Positions 21,111-33,655 of a stretch of DNA of 64,000 nt are shown here, in pieces (the first letter of the stretch is position 1; every line of letters begins with the position of its first letter). The notes under the pieces are model-generated. The model was given only the letters and a program-made list of their open reading frames with translations, had not been told where the DNA came from and ran no database searches. Source of the DNA: Salvelinus alpinus (taxonomy: Eukaryota > Chordata > Actinopteri > Salmoniformes > Salmonidae); contig NC_092115.1 of the NCBI RefSeq assembly GCF_045679555.1, forward strand, positions 40,743,728 through 40,807,727, written 5' to 3'. The position numbers and the translations under genes were made by a program.

Positions 21111-22124
21111 TTAACCTCTTAGCGCTATGGGTCAGTTTTTTTTCTTTCAAATAACGTACCCAACGTAAACGGAAATTTTCTCTGGCCCGGATCGTAGAAT
21201 ATGCATATAATTTACAGATTAGGATAGAAAGTACTCCAAAGTTTCCAAAACTGTCAAAATATTGTCTGTGAGAAAAATTATATTTATTCTGCAAGCGAAA
21301 TCCTGAGAAAAATTAACCCGGAAGTGATATTTAAAAATATATATTCTTTGTTTCCTTTCCCCTCTAACCTCCATTTAAAGAGGTATCAACCAGATTCTTT
21401 TTTTCAATGGCTTCCTCAGGCTGTGACCAGGCTTTAGACATAGTTTCAGGCTTTTATTTTGAAAAATTAGCGAGATGTTTCAAAAGAGGTCAGGTGTCCT
21501 CCGAATATTTCCTGCGAGCAAGAGAGGGGCTCCCCATTTTCCTTTTGTCTCTTAATGAATAGGTTATGCTCCGGTTGAAATATTATCGATTATGTTTGTT
21601 AAAGACAACCTGAGGTTTGATTATAAAAAACATTTTCAATATTTCTACGACCATTTTCGGATACTTTTTGGGATTTGTCGAACGGAACACGGCTTTTGAT
21701 TTTTCATCATAACGCGCAACCCAAATGGCGTTTTTTTGTGATAAAAGTAATATTTATCGAACAAAAAGAAGATTTGTTGTGTAACTGGGAGTCTCGTGAG
21801 TGGAAACATCTGAAGATTATCTAAGGTAAGCGATTCATTTTATTGCTTTTCACACTTTCGTGACCATGCTAATTTGGGGCTAGCTTATGTAGCATTGAAA
21901 GCTACACTCACAAAAGCTTGGATTTCTTTCGCTGTAAAATATATTTTCAAAATCTGACACCATAGGTGGATTAACAACAAGCTAAGCTGTGTTTTGGTAT
22001 ATTTCACTTGTGATTGCATGATTAAAAATATTTTTAGGAATATTTTTGAATTTGGCGCCCTGCAATTCAGCGGTTGTTTAGGAAAGTGAACCCGTATTCG
22101 GTATCCGTAGATCAGAGAAGTTAA
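21111..22124. mobile_element. Fold-back or TIR-type non-coding element, about 1 kb
   Basis: Begins ttaacctctt and ends with agaagttaa, short inverted termini. The interior lacks coding frames and matches my memory of an abundant non-autonomous salmonid repeat. Class unknown. Confidence 0.5.
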
Positions 22125-22270
22125 TCAAACAGCGTGCTTAAAGCATCAGACAAGTTACGTACATATAGTTGATTTTATTAAAACACATGGGGCGATTGGT
22201 AGATAAAAACAGACGACTCTTGGTTGACCAAGATTTATTTTAGTTGGGGACAGCACTAGAACATGATTAT

Positions 22271-22499
22271 GGGGCTCCCGAGTGGTGCAGCGGACACTGC
22301 ATCTCAGTGCTTGAGGCGTCACTACAGACACCCTGATTCAAATCCAGGCTGTATCACAACCGGCCTTGATTGGGAGTCCCATAGGGCGGCGCACAATTGG
22401 CCCAGCGTCGTCCGGGGTAGGTAGTCATTGTAAATAAGAATTTGTTCTTAACTGACTTGCCTAGTTAAATAAAGGTTACATTTAAATAAATAAAAAATA
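22271..22499 (+). mobile_element. tRNA-derived salmonid SINE
   Basis: Starts ggggctcccgagtggtgcag (A-box-like region), has gattcaaatcc as the B box near 22,337, and a body with gggagtcccatagggcggcg. The 3' tail ttgcctagttaaataaaggt is shared with the HpaI SINE at 26.4 kb. A Pol III-transcribed element mobilised by a LINE that recognises this tail. Confidence 0.85.
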
Positions 22500-22710
22500 T
22501 TGTTTTATGACAAACCGTTTTCTACAAATCCGTCAAGGGACCAACTTTGAGAAGGTTTTAAAACAAAGGTTTCAAACCATTTCATGAATGTAATTGAATC
22601 TAGGTATGTTTAGCCTTTAACATAATGGTATGAAAAAAAGTGGCTGAATATTATACAATGACTTATCAACAGCTCTAACAATTTGACCTCCACAGGAAAT
22701 CTTCACTGGC
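22500..22710. other. Repeat-derived intergenic sequence
   Basis: ttttatgacaaaccgttttc at 22,502 is shared with 32,808-32,845; 22,665-22,715 is an inverted match to 605-660. Confidence 0.5.
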
Positions 22711-22890
22711 AATTCTAGAATATACTATATAGCCCCGAAACCTGGTTAAACTATCATTATGACATCATGGATGGATTATAGAATATACTATATAGCCTAG
22801 AAACTGGTTAAACTATCATTATGACATCATGGACGAATTCTAGAATATACTATATAGCCTAGAAACCTGGTTAAACTATCATTATGAAAT
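22711..22890. repeat. Minisatellite, about 63-bp unit, 2.8 copies
   Basis: Units start tagaatatactatatagcc and include ggttaaactatcattatgac; spacings are 63 and 62 bases. Confidence 0.9.
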
Positions 22891-23299
22891 CATGGATGGC
22901 CAGTCTTTGTATTCATAGTGTAGTGAATTCAGGGGGTAGCCCTGAGCTGAACTCAAACCTGGGTCCAGCGACTGTCAAGCCAACACCTTATAACTGTTAC
23001 GCCAAAATTTCTGAACTTCTTGACGAGGTCGCTAGGTGTTGGGTTACGGTTGCTACAATAGCTTTCTCTATGAATTTGAGAGTGGTTACACTTCTCCTTC
23101 CCCCATCCCTCAGCTGTTTACCAAACAAAGCCTCTGGGCAGCCATTTTGTTTCTCTTTAAAAAAAACACACAACCCAGCAATATGCAGTTCAAACAATAA
23201 CAAATCTGTCATTCCACCACTGCTTTTGGTAATACGATGATGGGGTTGGAGAAATGTAACTACTTTCAAAATTCATATACAGACCTATGGATGCAAGGA

Positions 23300-23535
23300 C
23301 TGACCATCCATGATTTCAACATTATAGTTTTAGCCATGTTGAGGCTTTACAGTGTTGATTTACATTGTTTCTAAACATTTTAGTAAAAAAAAAGCTTATT
23401 TGGGGTTCTGATGGGGTACAACAGTTGAACTAAGCTCATGAGGCATGTGTTATATTCTTCAAGAATCAATGGCTATAAAAAAAATAATTTAAAAGTTACA
23501 ATATGGATGTAGCAATTGCAGATTTCCGCTTTAAC
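23300..23535. repeat. Dispersed repeat shared with 34,110-34,330
   Basis: Both contain ttctgatggggtacaacagt and gaactaagctca and end near the 3' side of an acidic exon. They may be an ancestral part of the gene family's first intron or an independent repeat. Confidence 0.6.
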
Positions 23536-23594
23536 ACCAAACATCAGTTCAACAACTGCAGAGTTTGTGCCTCTGTTTTTAAGACAGTACTTAC

Positions 23595-23948
23595 TAGTAT
23601 TAATCAGGGAACGGTTTCTCAAAACCATCTTATGGCTAAGTTCAGCGTTAGAACCATTGGATGCCTTAAGATGCGTTTGGGAAACCGGGCCCAGATATTC
23701 AGTTTCCTCCTCTTCTTCCTCCTCCTTTTTCGATGTAACAGTCATCTCCCCCTCCTCTTTCACTCCAAAAACTGTAACCTCCTCCTCTTTCACTCTGAAC
23801 GCGTCTTTTTCTTCTTTCACGGTAACAGCCTCACCCTCGACTTCTTGTTTTACTGTGATATCCTCCTCCTTCTCCTCTTTCACGAGAGTTTCTTTCTCCG
23901 TCCAGCAGACCCCTCTTCTTTAGCAGGAGAGTAGCTTATTGACCTCAT
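23595..23948 (-). pseudogene. Acidic first exon of a zinc-finger gene, copy 1, frameshifted and interrupted
   Basis: Minus-strand ATG at 23,948 and splice donor gtaagt at 23,594-23,589, as in copies 2-4. A base missing near the fifteenth codon shifts the frame and gives an early TGA. Downstream the acidic repeats (ITVKQEVEGEAVTVKEEKDA, FRVKEEE, FGVKEEGEMTV) are intact. Between the last glutamates and LINTSKY a roughly 95-base insertion (about 23,607-23,700) replaces the usual IGD residues and stays open. Exon length is 354, a multiple of three, whereas intact copies have one base more, so splicing to a finger exon would also be out of phase. No finger exon lies downstream on this strand. Confidence 0.8.
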
Positions 23949-24059
23949 GGTCGGAGATCTTAGCTAGCTTAACCAGTCTGCTAGCTGACTAATAACAACA
24001 CCGTACATATGAAATTAAATCGGATAACTAACTAGACGTTCGGCTATTTTGGCTAGCAA

Positions 24060-24185
24060 GCTACCGAGGTGGCTGACTAACTGTTGCTGCTGTTGAAAGA
24101 AGCGTTCCGTCCACTAGATTATACGTCACACTAGCAGCATTGCCTTAAAGTCGCACATCGTCATCTGCTGACTGGAGTGGGTAAA
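24060..24185 (-). promoter_or_regulatory. Zinc-finger-family promoter module, copy 1
   Basis: Contains ccgtccactagattatacgt (24,108) and ctgctgactggagtgg, the reverse complement of the module in copies 0 and 4. It lies about 110-240 bases upstream of the copy 1 ATG. Confidence 0.7.
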
Positions 24186-25054
24186 GCAGTTGAGTAAAAT
24201 GTATATTTAATTTTCAGACAAAAAGCTAAAGTGAAGGACGCAAGAGTTTTTACTCACCAGTGTAACAAAACAGTGTGGTCAAAGACTTAGTAACTTAGTT
24301 GTATTGAAGATCTGGTTACCTATAAGTACAAACAGTCATGTTTTTGCGTCATTACATATTTATTCACTTATTTCCAGATATCTTCGAAACTATCCACAAT
24401 GCACTATTTATCAATGTCATATGGAGGATCTACTCTGTGCTACCGAGTTTGTATGCTAGCTCGGTAGCTAGCTCAAGCTTGCAAATGTTAGCCACACCTC
24501 ATGCTTTCCATCTACTGTGTGGTTGTGTTATCTAGTGGGAACCTGTTAGTATGGTAGGCTCTAGTGCCATCTTGCCGTGGTCACAAAAGGAAAGAGAAAA
24601 TCACACCTGCTTGCTCCTTTTTGTTATGTTAACTTTTCGGTAGGGATGTTTGATTCCGGAGATACTAGGCATGCATCGAAATCGCTAAGCAGTATACTTC
24701 AAAGCAGTGTACCGATGCCTGTATCACTTTATCAGCAGCACTTGATCAATGACGTCTGAAGATTAATTTCATCGAACAACCACCTGATTGGTTTGATATT
24801 GGGCTGGTTCGACACTGCAGGCGACTGCCAACTGAGTGATCTACAAATCGCCTTGCATCATAAATAACTACTCATTGTTATTTATAAATCAGTCAACCAG
24901 TCACCATGTACCCACAATGCAACATGGATTTGATCCTCTCGAACATGGTCAGTGGTTCAGTAGATGACATAAAGGCTACGCTGCGCACGCTCTACGGCGT
25001 GTGGGACGTCATCTATAATAATAAGACAGTTCTAAATTCTGTGTTGCTCAAACC
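24186..25054. other. Intergenic sequence with one small unassigned open frame
   Basis: A Kozak-like caccatg at 24,903 opens MYPQCNMDLILSNMVSGSVD followed by DIKATLRTLYGVWDVI. It is preceded by tataa-like sequence at 24,883. It might be a first exon of an unknown gene, but no donor is clear and the frame runs into a Tc1 terminus at 25,057. Nothing else recognised. Confidence 0.3.
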
Positions 25055-25056
25055 TA

Positions 25057-25625
25057 CATTACCGTTCAAAAGTTTGGGGTCAATTAGAAATGTCCTTGTT
25101 TTCCATGAAAACATACATAAAATGAGTTGCAAAATGAATAGGAAATATAGTCAAGACTTTGACAAGGTTATAAATAATGATTTATAATTGGAATAATAAT
25201 TGTGTCCTTCAAACTTTGCTTTTGTCAATGAATCCTCCATTTGCAGCAATTATAGCCTTGCAGACCTTTGGCATTCTAGTTGTCAATATGTTGAGGTAAT
25301 CTGAAGAGATTTCACCCCATGCTTCCTGCAGCACCTCCCACAAGTTGGATTGGCTTGATGGGCACTTCTTACGTGTCATACGGTCAAGCTGCTCCCACAA
25401 CAGCTCAATAGGGTTGAGATCCGGTGACTGTGCTGACCACTCCATTATAGACAGAATACCAGCTGACTGCTTCTTCCCTCAATAGTTCTTGCATAGTTTG
25501 GAGCTGTGCTTTAGGTCATTGTCCTGTTGTAGGAAGAAATTGGCTCCAATTAAGCGCCGTCCACAGGGTATGGCATTGCAAAATGGAGTGATAGACTTCC
25601 TTCTTCAGTGGAGTGATAGCCTTCC
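25057..25625 (-). mobile_element. Tc1-like transposon fragment with transposase C-terminus
   Basis: The terminus cattaccgttcaaaagtttg (25,057) follows a target TA. On the minus strand 25,445-25,209 encodes [20 protein letters not shown], containing the catalytic Glu of the DDE domain, and continues to the C-terminal KAIIAANGGF. The remainder of the transposase and the other terminus are missing beyond about 25,625. Confidence 0.85.
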
Positions 25626-25642
25626 TTCTTCCTTCTTCATCC

Positions 25643-25835
25643 CTACTGCCTCTGATCTGACAGACTCACTAAACAGAGAACATCCCTGGTCGTCCCTACT
25701 GCCTCTGGTCTGACGGACTCACTAAACAGAGAACATCCCTGGCCGTCCCTACTGCCTCTGACCTGACGGACTCACTAAACAGAGAACATCCCTGGTCGTC
25801 CCTACTGCATCTGATCTGACTGACTCACTAAACAC
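25643..25835. repeat. Minisatellite, 53-bp unit, 3.6 copies
   Basis: Units contain ctgacggactcactaaacag followed by agaacatccctgg. Confidence 0.9.
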
Positions 25836-26101
25836 AAATGCTTTGTTTGTAAATTATGTCTGAGTGTTGGAGTGTGCCCCTGGCTATCCGTAAATAAATA
25901 AAAAACAAGAAAATGGTGCCATCTGGTTTGCTTAATATATGGAATTTGAAATGATTTATACTTTTACTTTTGATACTTAAGTATATTTAAAACCAAATAC
26001 TTTTAGACTTTTACTCAAGTAATATTTTACTGGGTAACTTTCTATTGAGGTATCTATGCTTTTACTCAAATATGACAATTGGGTACTTTTTCCACGACTG
26101 A
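25836..26101. mobile_element. Non-autonomous DNA-element end, possibly hAT-like
   Basis: Contains gtgtgcccctggctatccgt and ends at gggtactttttccacgactg. The reverse complement of this terminus resembles the cagtggtggaaaaagta ends of hAT-like elements. Class assignment is from memory and tentative. Confidence 0.45.
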
Positions 26102-26103
26102 TC

Positions 26104-26316
26104 ATGAGTCTAGTCTGGTCTCCTTCGACACGGTTAACCTTATTATGAGTCTAATCTGGTCACCTTCAACATGGTTAGCCTCATAATGAGTCTAATCTGG
26201 TCTCCTTCAACATGGTTAGCCTCATTATGAGTCAAATCTGGTCTCCTTCAACATTGTCAGCCTCATTATGAGTCTAATCTGGTCTCCTTTGACATGGTTA
26301 GCCTCATTATGAGTCT
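26104..26316. repeat. Minisatellite, 41-bp unit, about 5 copies
   Basis: Units start atgagtctaatctggtctcc and end ggttagcctcatt. Confidence 0.9.
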
Positions 26317-26364
26317 ATAATATAAGCCAATACTAATCCATCATGTCTGCATTGGACACGCCTA

Positions 26365-26565
26365 TGGGCCGGCAGGTAGCCTAGTGGTTAGAGCATTGGG
26401 CCAGAAACCAAAAGATTGGTGGATCCCGAGCTGACAAGGTAAAAATCTGTCGTTCTGCCCCTGAACAAGGCAGTTAACCGACTGTTCCCCGGTAGGCCGT
26501 CATTGTAAATAAGAATTGGTTCTTAACCGTCTTGCCTAGTTAAATAAAGCTTAAAATAATTTTAA
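26365..26565 (+). mobile_element. HpaI-family SINE
   Basis: Starts gggccggcaggtagcctagt with A box tagtggttagagc, a diverged B box, the body ctgacaaggtaaaaatctgt, and the tail cttgcctagttaaataaagc. This family is restricted to salmonids and supports the taxon call. Confidence 0.9.
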
Positions 26566-27035
26566 ATGTAGCAGAATTAAATACCCACAACATTCATTCT
26601 GTGGGTACTAGATTGACTCAGTTGACAGTCAGCCAGACATTGATTGTGCATCAATATCATCAGACTAAATTAGAGTAACAACCAAATAAAACAGACAAAC
26701 AGGGAATGTTCAATGACCCAAAAAGACACTCTAGTTCATTCTGTGAATCAACCCTTTATTTCATATCATAAAGAACACCTGTGGAAATGGGCAGTGGATG
26801 TAGACATCCCCCTGACTCCAAAACAAGACATGATTGAATAGTTGAATAGTGTCTAATCCAAATAATCAGCACAATGTCAGGTGTTAGTGCATGGCTGGAA
26901 CAGAAATCTGCACACCCAGTAGCTAGATTTCTAGCAGCAAGGTTGGCCATGCATTTTCTAGGTCTATGCATCGTTGCTTTAACAGTATTGGTGTAGTCAT
27001 ACAACTTATTCTAACAGTAAACCAATAGCATATTC
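26566..27035. other. Intergenic, downstream of gene B
   Basis: No gene recognised. Confidence 0.4.
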
Positions 27036-27165
27036 AGAGCATTTAGAAAGTATTCAGACCCCTTGACTTTTTACACATGTTGCTACGTTACAGCCTTATT
27101 CTAAAATTGATTAAATAATATTGTTTTCCAAATCAATCTACAAACAATAACCCATAATGACAACG
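27036..27165. mobile_element. Tc1-like terminus fragment
   Basis: tattcagaccccttgacttt matches the complement of the terminus at 31,575-31,607. It is cut at caataacccataatgacaa, almost exactly where the longer copy at 30.31 kb begins. Confidence 0.75.
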
Positions 27166-27249
27166 TTTATGATTGTACATTGTGACATCACTAAAATACT
27201 CCTACTACAATGTTTAAACATTCTACATTGTGAAATTATTTCATTGATA

Positions 27250-28299
<1,050 letters not shown>

Positions 28300-28479
28300 C
28301 TAAAGTCAGACAGATGGTTAAAGGGACATAACAACAGAAATCCACTATTAAAGGTGATGCCAACATGATAGATGATGTTGTACAACAATTGACGTCTGTA
28401 ATGAATGTTACAATTATCTTAAGACGGTCAAGTGAGCAACAAGCCATATTTAGTCTTGTTTTCACATTACTAGTAACAT

Positions 28480-28735
28480 CGATGATTGTAGGCTAGAAAT
28501 AAGTTATTAAAGTTGTTGAAATCCTAAGCAGTGTGCCAGACGACTTTTGGTCTCCAATATAGGCCCCTTTCTGTGTTTGCTCAAATTGGCGCATGAGGGC
28601 GATGCACACGCAATTTGGTTGCAGAAACTCCTCCATGCTAATGCGGAAACCACTAGTTATAGAAATTATAGTTATACAAATATCATAGACCTACTGTAGG
28701 ACCCATAACTTCACCTAACAATAACACAGATCTAG
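28480..28735. repeat. Block paralogous to 41,285-41,760, upstream of finger exon C
   Basis: Shares aagttattaaagttgttgaa and ctccaatataggcccctttc. It contains one unit of the 39-bp repeat (28,645) and one unit of the 41-bp repeat (cctactgtaggacccataac, 28,690). Both are expanded elsewhere in the window. Confidence 0.8.
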
Positions 28736-29240
28736 GACTATACATCATTTAATATTTCAGGTGAAACATGGAAACTAAAATGTCTGTCATGACATTTCAT
28801 AACCAGATAATTTCGTGAATAATCCCACTAGGCTACTCTGTAATGTGTTGTCATTCTAAATGTCCTGAATAAAGGAAAATAGCTCTGTGTGTTGTACAAT
28901 AGCCTATCCATCAAGGAACAGTTCTCTACACATTATGAGCTAAGTATCTCTGTGTCCAAACAGACTAAAGAGACCCTACGGTAAATCAGGCAGACAATAA
29001 CATCAATTTGTTAGGGATGTTGGATCCAACATGGAGCACGGCATAATTGTCTTTACCAGAGTAATGAATGAAGGAGCACTTTGGTTGTTGTTGCATCGTG
29101 ATGTTTGTCATTTGACTGGCATTCAGAAAATGATTTCCTGGAACAGCTTATGATAGTTGAATATGTGACTAACTAAACAGCTACAGTATTAAGTATTGTG
29201 TAATTATTGAAGAACCGCGTTAATGACAGTATCGATTCGG
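28736..29240. other. Intronic sequence, nothing recognised
   Basis: No tandem repeat, element terminus or exon seen. Confidence 0.4.
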
Positions 29241-30330
29241 GTGTTGTCAACAAAGTTAAGGTGACTCTCGGGTTAGAACCATTGGATTTAGCAAACTCTG
29301 AAATGATTTAGGATTTCTGTTCCCATGAAAACTGTTTTCCCTGCGTAACATAAGGAGACACTAAATGTTACGTAGTTAGAGTGCATTTCAGAGATCTGAA
29401 TACAAAAAACTGTCCCACAGCAAGATCCAGTATTTAAGTTGAAGTTCATCATATGACAAGCTTAACGTTATGACTATAACTACTGTTCTCTGAAGGTGGG
29501 AAACTAAGTACAACATACTATTAAATCCACACGTTATGACTATAACTACTGTTCGCTGAAGGAGGAAAACTAGGTACAACATACTGTTAAATCCACACGT
29601 TATGACTATAACTACTGTTCCCTGAAGGAGGGAAACGAGGTACAACATACTATTAAATCGGTGCATCGCTGGAAGCCCCGCCTTCCACAGGCGATGAGCG
29701 TGAGTCTCAATTTATTCCTTAAATTAGCATGGGTAACAGTAATTATAGTCATAAAGTTACACTCCCTTTCAGTCGGTCAACTTCGGTACAACATACTATG
29801 GGGAAATTACAATCATTCCCCAACCGACCCAAACGGATACTAAATGAAACGGTCCCTGGCAGACCACCCAGATCTGACCCCCGCAAGATACGTCAGTTTT
29901 GGCAATTTATTCATTGTCTGTTGTTTGAAACACTCCTGTCATTGTTGAGTAAGAACACACACATGATTACTCATATAGAAGTAGGATTAGTCTACCTGGC
30001 CTGCACACAAATGTAGGCCTATAAATGTGCCCATTTGGGGATGTCTGATAGTATTTCTGCTGGTGTAGCCTATTACCAGAAACTATAGGAGCATAACGAC
30101 TGCTGGTGTAGTCTATTACCAGAAACAAAAGGACCATAACGACTGCTGGTGTAGTCTATTACCAGAAACTATAGGAGCATAACGACTGCTGGTGTAGCCT
30201 ATTACCAGAAACCATAGGAGCATAACATTAGAATTTACAAAGGCCAGCAGCAGCGGGAGGAGGAGGCTAAGGAAGAGGTTTTTTCTGATGGTTAGGCTAT
30301 CTTGTTTCAGAGGTGTGTCATCAATAGCCC
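29241..30330. repeat. Segmental duplicate, copy 2 (LINE-free)
   Basis: Same-orientation match to 16,851-17,466, 20,195-20,245 and 20,964-21,050. It lacks LINE copy 1 and the 718-bp segment. Its 66-bp tandem unit (29,467-29,662) has three copies. A 43-bp unit at 30,058-30,225 (ctggtgtagtctattaccag) has four copies here against one in copy 1. Confidence 0.85.
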
Positions 30331-31607
30331 ATAATGACAAAGTGAAAACAGGTAAAAAACAGAAATACCTTATTTACATAAGTATTCAGACCCTTTGCTA
30401 TGAAACTAAAAATTGCTTTCAGGTGCATCTTGTTTCAATTAATCATCCTTGAGATGTATCTACAACTTGTTCGGAGTCCACCTGCGGTAAATTCAATTGA
30501 TTGGATATGATTTGGAAGGCAGACACCTGTCTATATATGGTCCCACAAATGACAGTGCATGTCAGAGCGAAAACCAAGCCATGAGGTCAAAGGAACTGTC
30601 CCTAGAGCTCCTAGACAGGATTGTGTCGAGGCACAGATCTGGGGAAGGGTACCAAAAAAATCTGCAGCATTGAAGTCCCCCAAGAACACAGTGGCCTCCA
30701 TCATTCTTAAATGGAACACTCTTCCTAGAGCTGGTCACCTGGCCAAACTGAGCGATCGGGGGAGAAGGGCCTTGGTCAGGGAGGTGACCAAAAACCTGAT
30801 GGTCACTCTGACAGAGCTCCAGAGTTCCTCTGTGGAGATGGGAGAACCTTCCAGAAGGACAACCATCTCTTCAGCACTCCACCAATCAGACATTTATGGT
30901 AGAGTGGCCAGATGGAAACCACTCCTCAGTAAAAGGCACATGACGGCCTGCTCGGAGTTTGCCAAAAGGCACCTCAAGGACTCTCAGACCATGAGAAACA
31001 AGATTCTCTGGCTTGATGAAACCAAGATTGAACTCTTTGGCCTGATTGCCAAGAGTCACATCTGGAGGAAACCTGGCACCATCCCTATGGTGAAGCATGG
31101 GTGGCAGCATCATGCTGTGGGGATGTTTTTCAGCTGCAGGGACTGGGAGACAAGACAGGATCGAGGGAAATATTAACGGAGCAAAGTGCAGAGAGATCCT
31201 TGATGAAAGACCAGCTCCAGAGCACTCAGGACCTCAGACTGGGGGTGAAGGTTCGCCGTCCAACAGGACAACGACCTTAAGTACACAACCAAGACAACAC
31301 AGGAGTGGCTTCGGGACAAGTCTCTGAATGTCCTTGAGTGGCCCAGCCAGAGCCCGGACTTCAGCCCAATCTAACATCTCTGGAGAGACCTGAAAATAGC
31401 TCTGCAGTGATGTTCCCCATCCAACCTGACAGAGCTAGAGAGGATCTACAGAGAAGGATGGGAGAAACTCTCCAAATCAAAGCAGGTGTGCCAAATAAAT
31501 TAGCTAATTGAAAGGGGGGGAAATTATTTAATCAATTTTAGAATAAGGCATTAACGTAACAAAATGTGGAAAAAGTCAAGGGGTCTGAAAACTTTCCAAA
31601 TGCACTG
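30314..31607 (+). mobile_element. Tc1-like transposon, 5'-truncated
   Basis: The right terminus ggggtctgaaaactttccaa is followed by TA at 31,608. The left terminus is missing; the element begins at about 30,314 within catcaatagcccataatgac. It holds the transposase pseudogene. Confidence 0.9.
30559..31480 (+). pseudogene. Tc1 transposase with stop at the catalytic Glu
   Basis: The first open frame (30,559-31,176) reads helix-turn-helix sequence and the first catalytic Asp in NKILWLDETKIELFG (about 31,000). After frameshifts, the second Asp lies in [10 protein letters not shown] (about 31,266). The expected SPDLNPIE motif reads SPDFSPI followed by TAA at 31,372-31,374, exactly where the family has the catalytic Glu codon. 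Residues downstream (HLWRDLKIAL) still match the family. Inactive. Confidence 0.85.
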
Positions 31608-31609
31608 TA

Positions 31610-32850
31610 TACAGCAACACCACCCCCATAAGCATTCCTGTCTTTTCTGTAGATGTTATATCCCTGTATTGCTACTGCTGTAACAAAGGAATTATCTCAG
31701 TGAGTTTCAGAGATGAACAGTACAGTGCATTCCAAATTCAATAGGCAGGCAAGTAAACAAAAACGTTTTCAAATAAAAACTATTCCAGAAAATGTCAAAG
31801 CGTATATAACGCCCGTCCAAGAGACTGTCGACCAATCATGTTCACATTGTCATGCTGTGACACACAGATCCTAAGCTAATTCTCACGAAAATCGATTTTT
31901 AATGTCAGGGTATGAGTTGAGAAACCTGCCTATTTTCCTTGAAAGTACGTAATGTCACGATTGCAAAGCTATACGATATTACAGAGAACAAGTCAATTAT
32001 CTCACATCTCTGAAAACATTTGTAATGTTGTGCTTCTTTTTCACAGAGGGTACTTCGTGCCAATGTTATTTTCTTTAAGCTGTTAATACGAATCGAAAGG
32101 AGTTTCCAATATCCTCATTTCTTAAAGTATTTCTGGTGATAGCAAGTGATAGTGATACACAAGCTAGGTCTATTTGAAACATTGCCATCCCATGGCAGCA
32201 TTTAGCAGCCACCAGGTTCAGAAGCTTTAAAACCACATAAAAAATATTTAAAACACAATTCTATTTTTGCCCAAAGTTAAGATATACATTTTTCAAACTG
32301 AACATAATTCATGCTGGTTATTATTTTAGGCTATTTTAGTTAGAGTCAAAGATAGTTTTGGAATAGTTTTCCTTTTTCAAACAGGTTTGTTGTTTTATTT
32401 CAGTTTACTAAATAGTTTTCCCCTAATTACTTTTTCTATAATGAGCATGGACGTTTCCCCTATCAACCAGTCATAGGTACTGGCAACAAAGAGTCTCGTG
32501 ACCTAGCTGGGAACGGGACAGACGGAACCCTTTTGTGGAAACAGACAGGGGCGATTTGTAATCAAATCTAATTCCCAAGAATGGGGTTCATATGAACCAC
32601 AGAGACTGTGTGTGGGATAATAACATGGCCGTGTCCAACCCTGCTTGTTCCCTCGACTCCGCTACCAACCACCAATCTCCAACAGGGCCCTTAACCTGTA
32701 TCACAAGACACCTCATAGTGAGCTACAGGTAGGAATCAGCAATGAATCCCAATAATGAGACACCTCTGGGGAGGGGTGTCAGCAACATAAAAAAAAATAT
32801 ATATAGTGTTTTATGACAAACTGTTTTTTACAAATCCGTCAAGACACCAA
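31610..32850. other. Intronic, mostly unassigned
   Basis: Several salmonid-looking dispersed repeat pieces (for example 32,190-32,240 and 32,640-32,790) but no bounded element or exon. ttttatgacaaactgttttt at 32,808 matches 22,502. Confidence 0.4.
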
Positions 32851-33655
32851 CTTAGACTTGACAGTGAAATGCTTACTTACAAGCCCTTATTAACCAACAG
32901 TGCAGTTCAAGAAGAAGAAAACGTTTACCAAGTAGACTAAAATAAAAAGTAATAATAAAAAGTAACACAATGAGAATAACAATAACGAGGCTATATACAG
33001 GGGGCACCGGTACCGAGTCAGTGTGGAGGCTATATACAGGGGGCATCGGTACCGAGTCAGTGTGGAGGCTATATACAGGGGGCACCGGTACCGAGTCAGT
33101 GTGGAGGCTATATACAGGGGGCACCGGTACCGAGTCAGTATGCGGGGGTACAGGCTAGTTGAGGTAGTCTGTACATGAAGGTGGGGGCGTAGTGACTATG
33201 CATAGGTAACAAACAACCAGCAAGTAGCAGCAGTGCACAAAAGGGAGGGGGGTGGGGGGGGTCAATGTAAATTGGGGTAGAAGCTGTTGATGAGGCTTTT
33301 GGTCCTAGACATGGCGCTCCGGTACCGCTTGCCGTGCAGTAGCAGAGAAAACAGTCTATAACTTGAGTGACTGGAGTCTCTGACAATTTTGTGGGCTTTC
33401 CTCTGACACCACCTATTATATAGGTCCTGGATGGCAGGAAGCTTGGCTACAGTGATGTACTGGGCCGTTCGCACTACCCTCTGTAGCGCCTTACGGTCAG
33501 ATGTCGAGCAGTTGCCATACCAGGCGGTGATGCAACCGGTCAGGATGCTCTCAATGGTGCAGCTGTATTACCTTTGAGGATCTGGGGACCCATGCCAAAT
33601 CTTTTCAGTCTCCTGAGGGGGAAAAGGTTTTGTTGTGCCCTCCACGACTGTCTTG
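32851..33655 (-). mobile_element. LINE 3' portion with ORF2 C-terminus and internal minisatellite
   Basis: On the minus strand 33,474-33,262 reads RTAQYITVAKLPAIQDLYNR followed by RKAHKIVRDSSHSSYRLFSL, the C-terminal region typical of fish non-LTR retrotransposon ORF2. Downstream is a 39-bp minisatellite (32,985-33,140, four copies with the palindromic ccggtaccga). The 3' end has acttacaagccc. Broken by frameshifts. A related piece is at 35,581-35,700. Confidence 0.8.

Noticed and set aside
24906-25187. 93-codon open frame with a good start context
   Set aside because: The second half is Tc1 terminal sequence and the first half matches no family I recognise; kept only as a low-confidence note.
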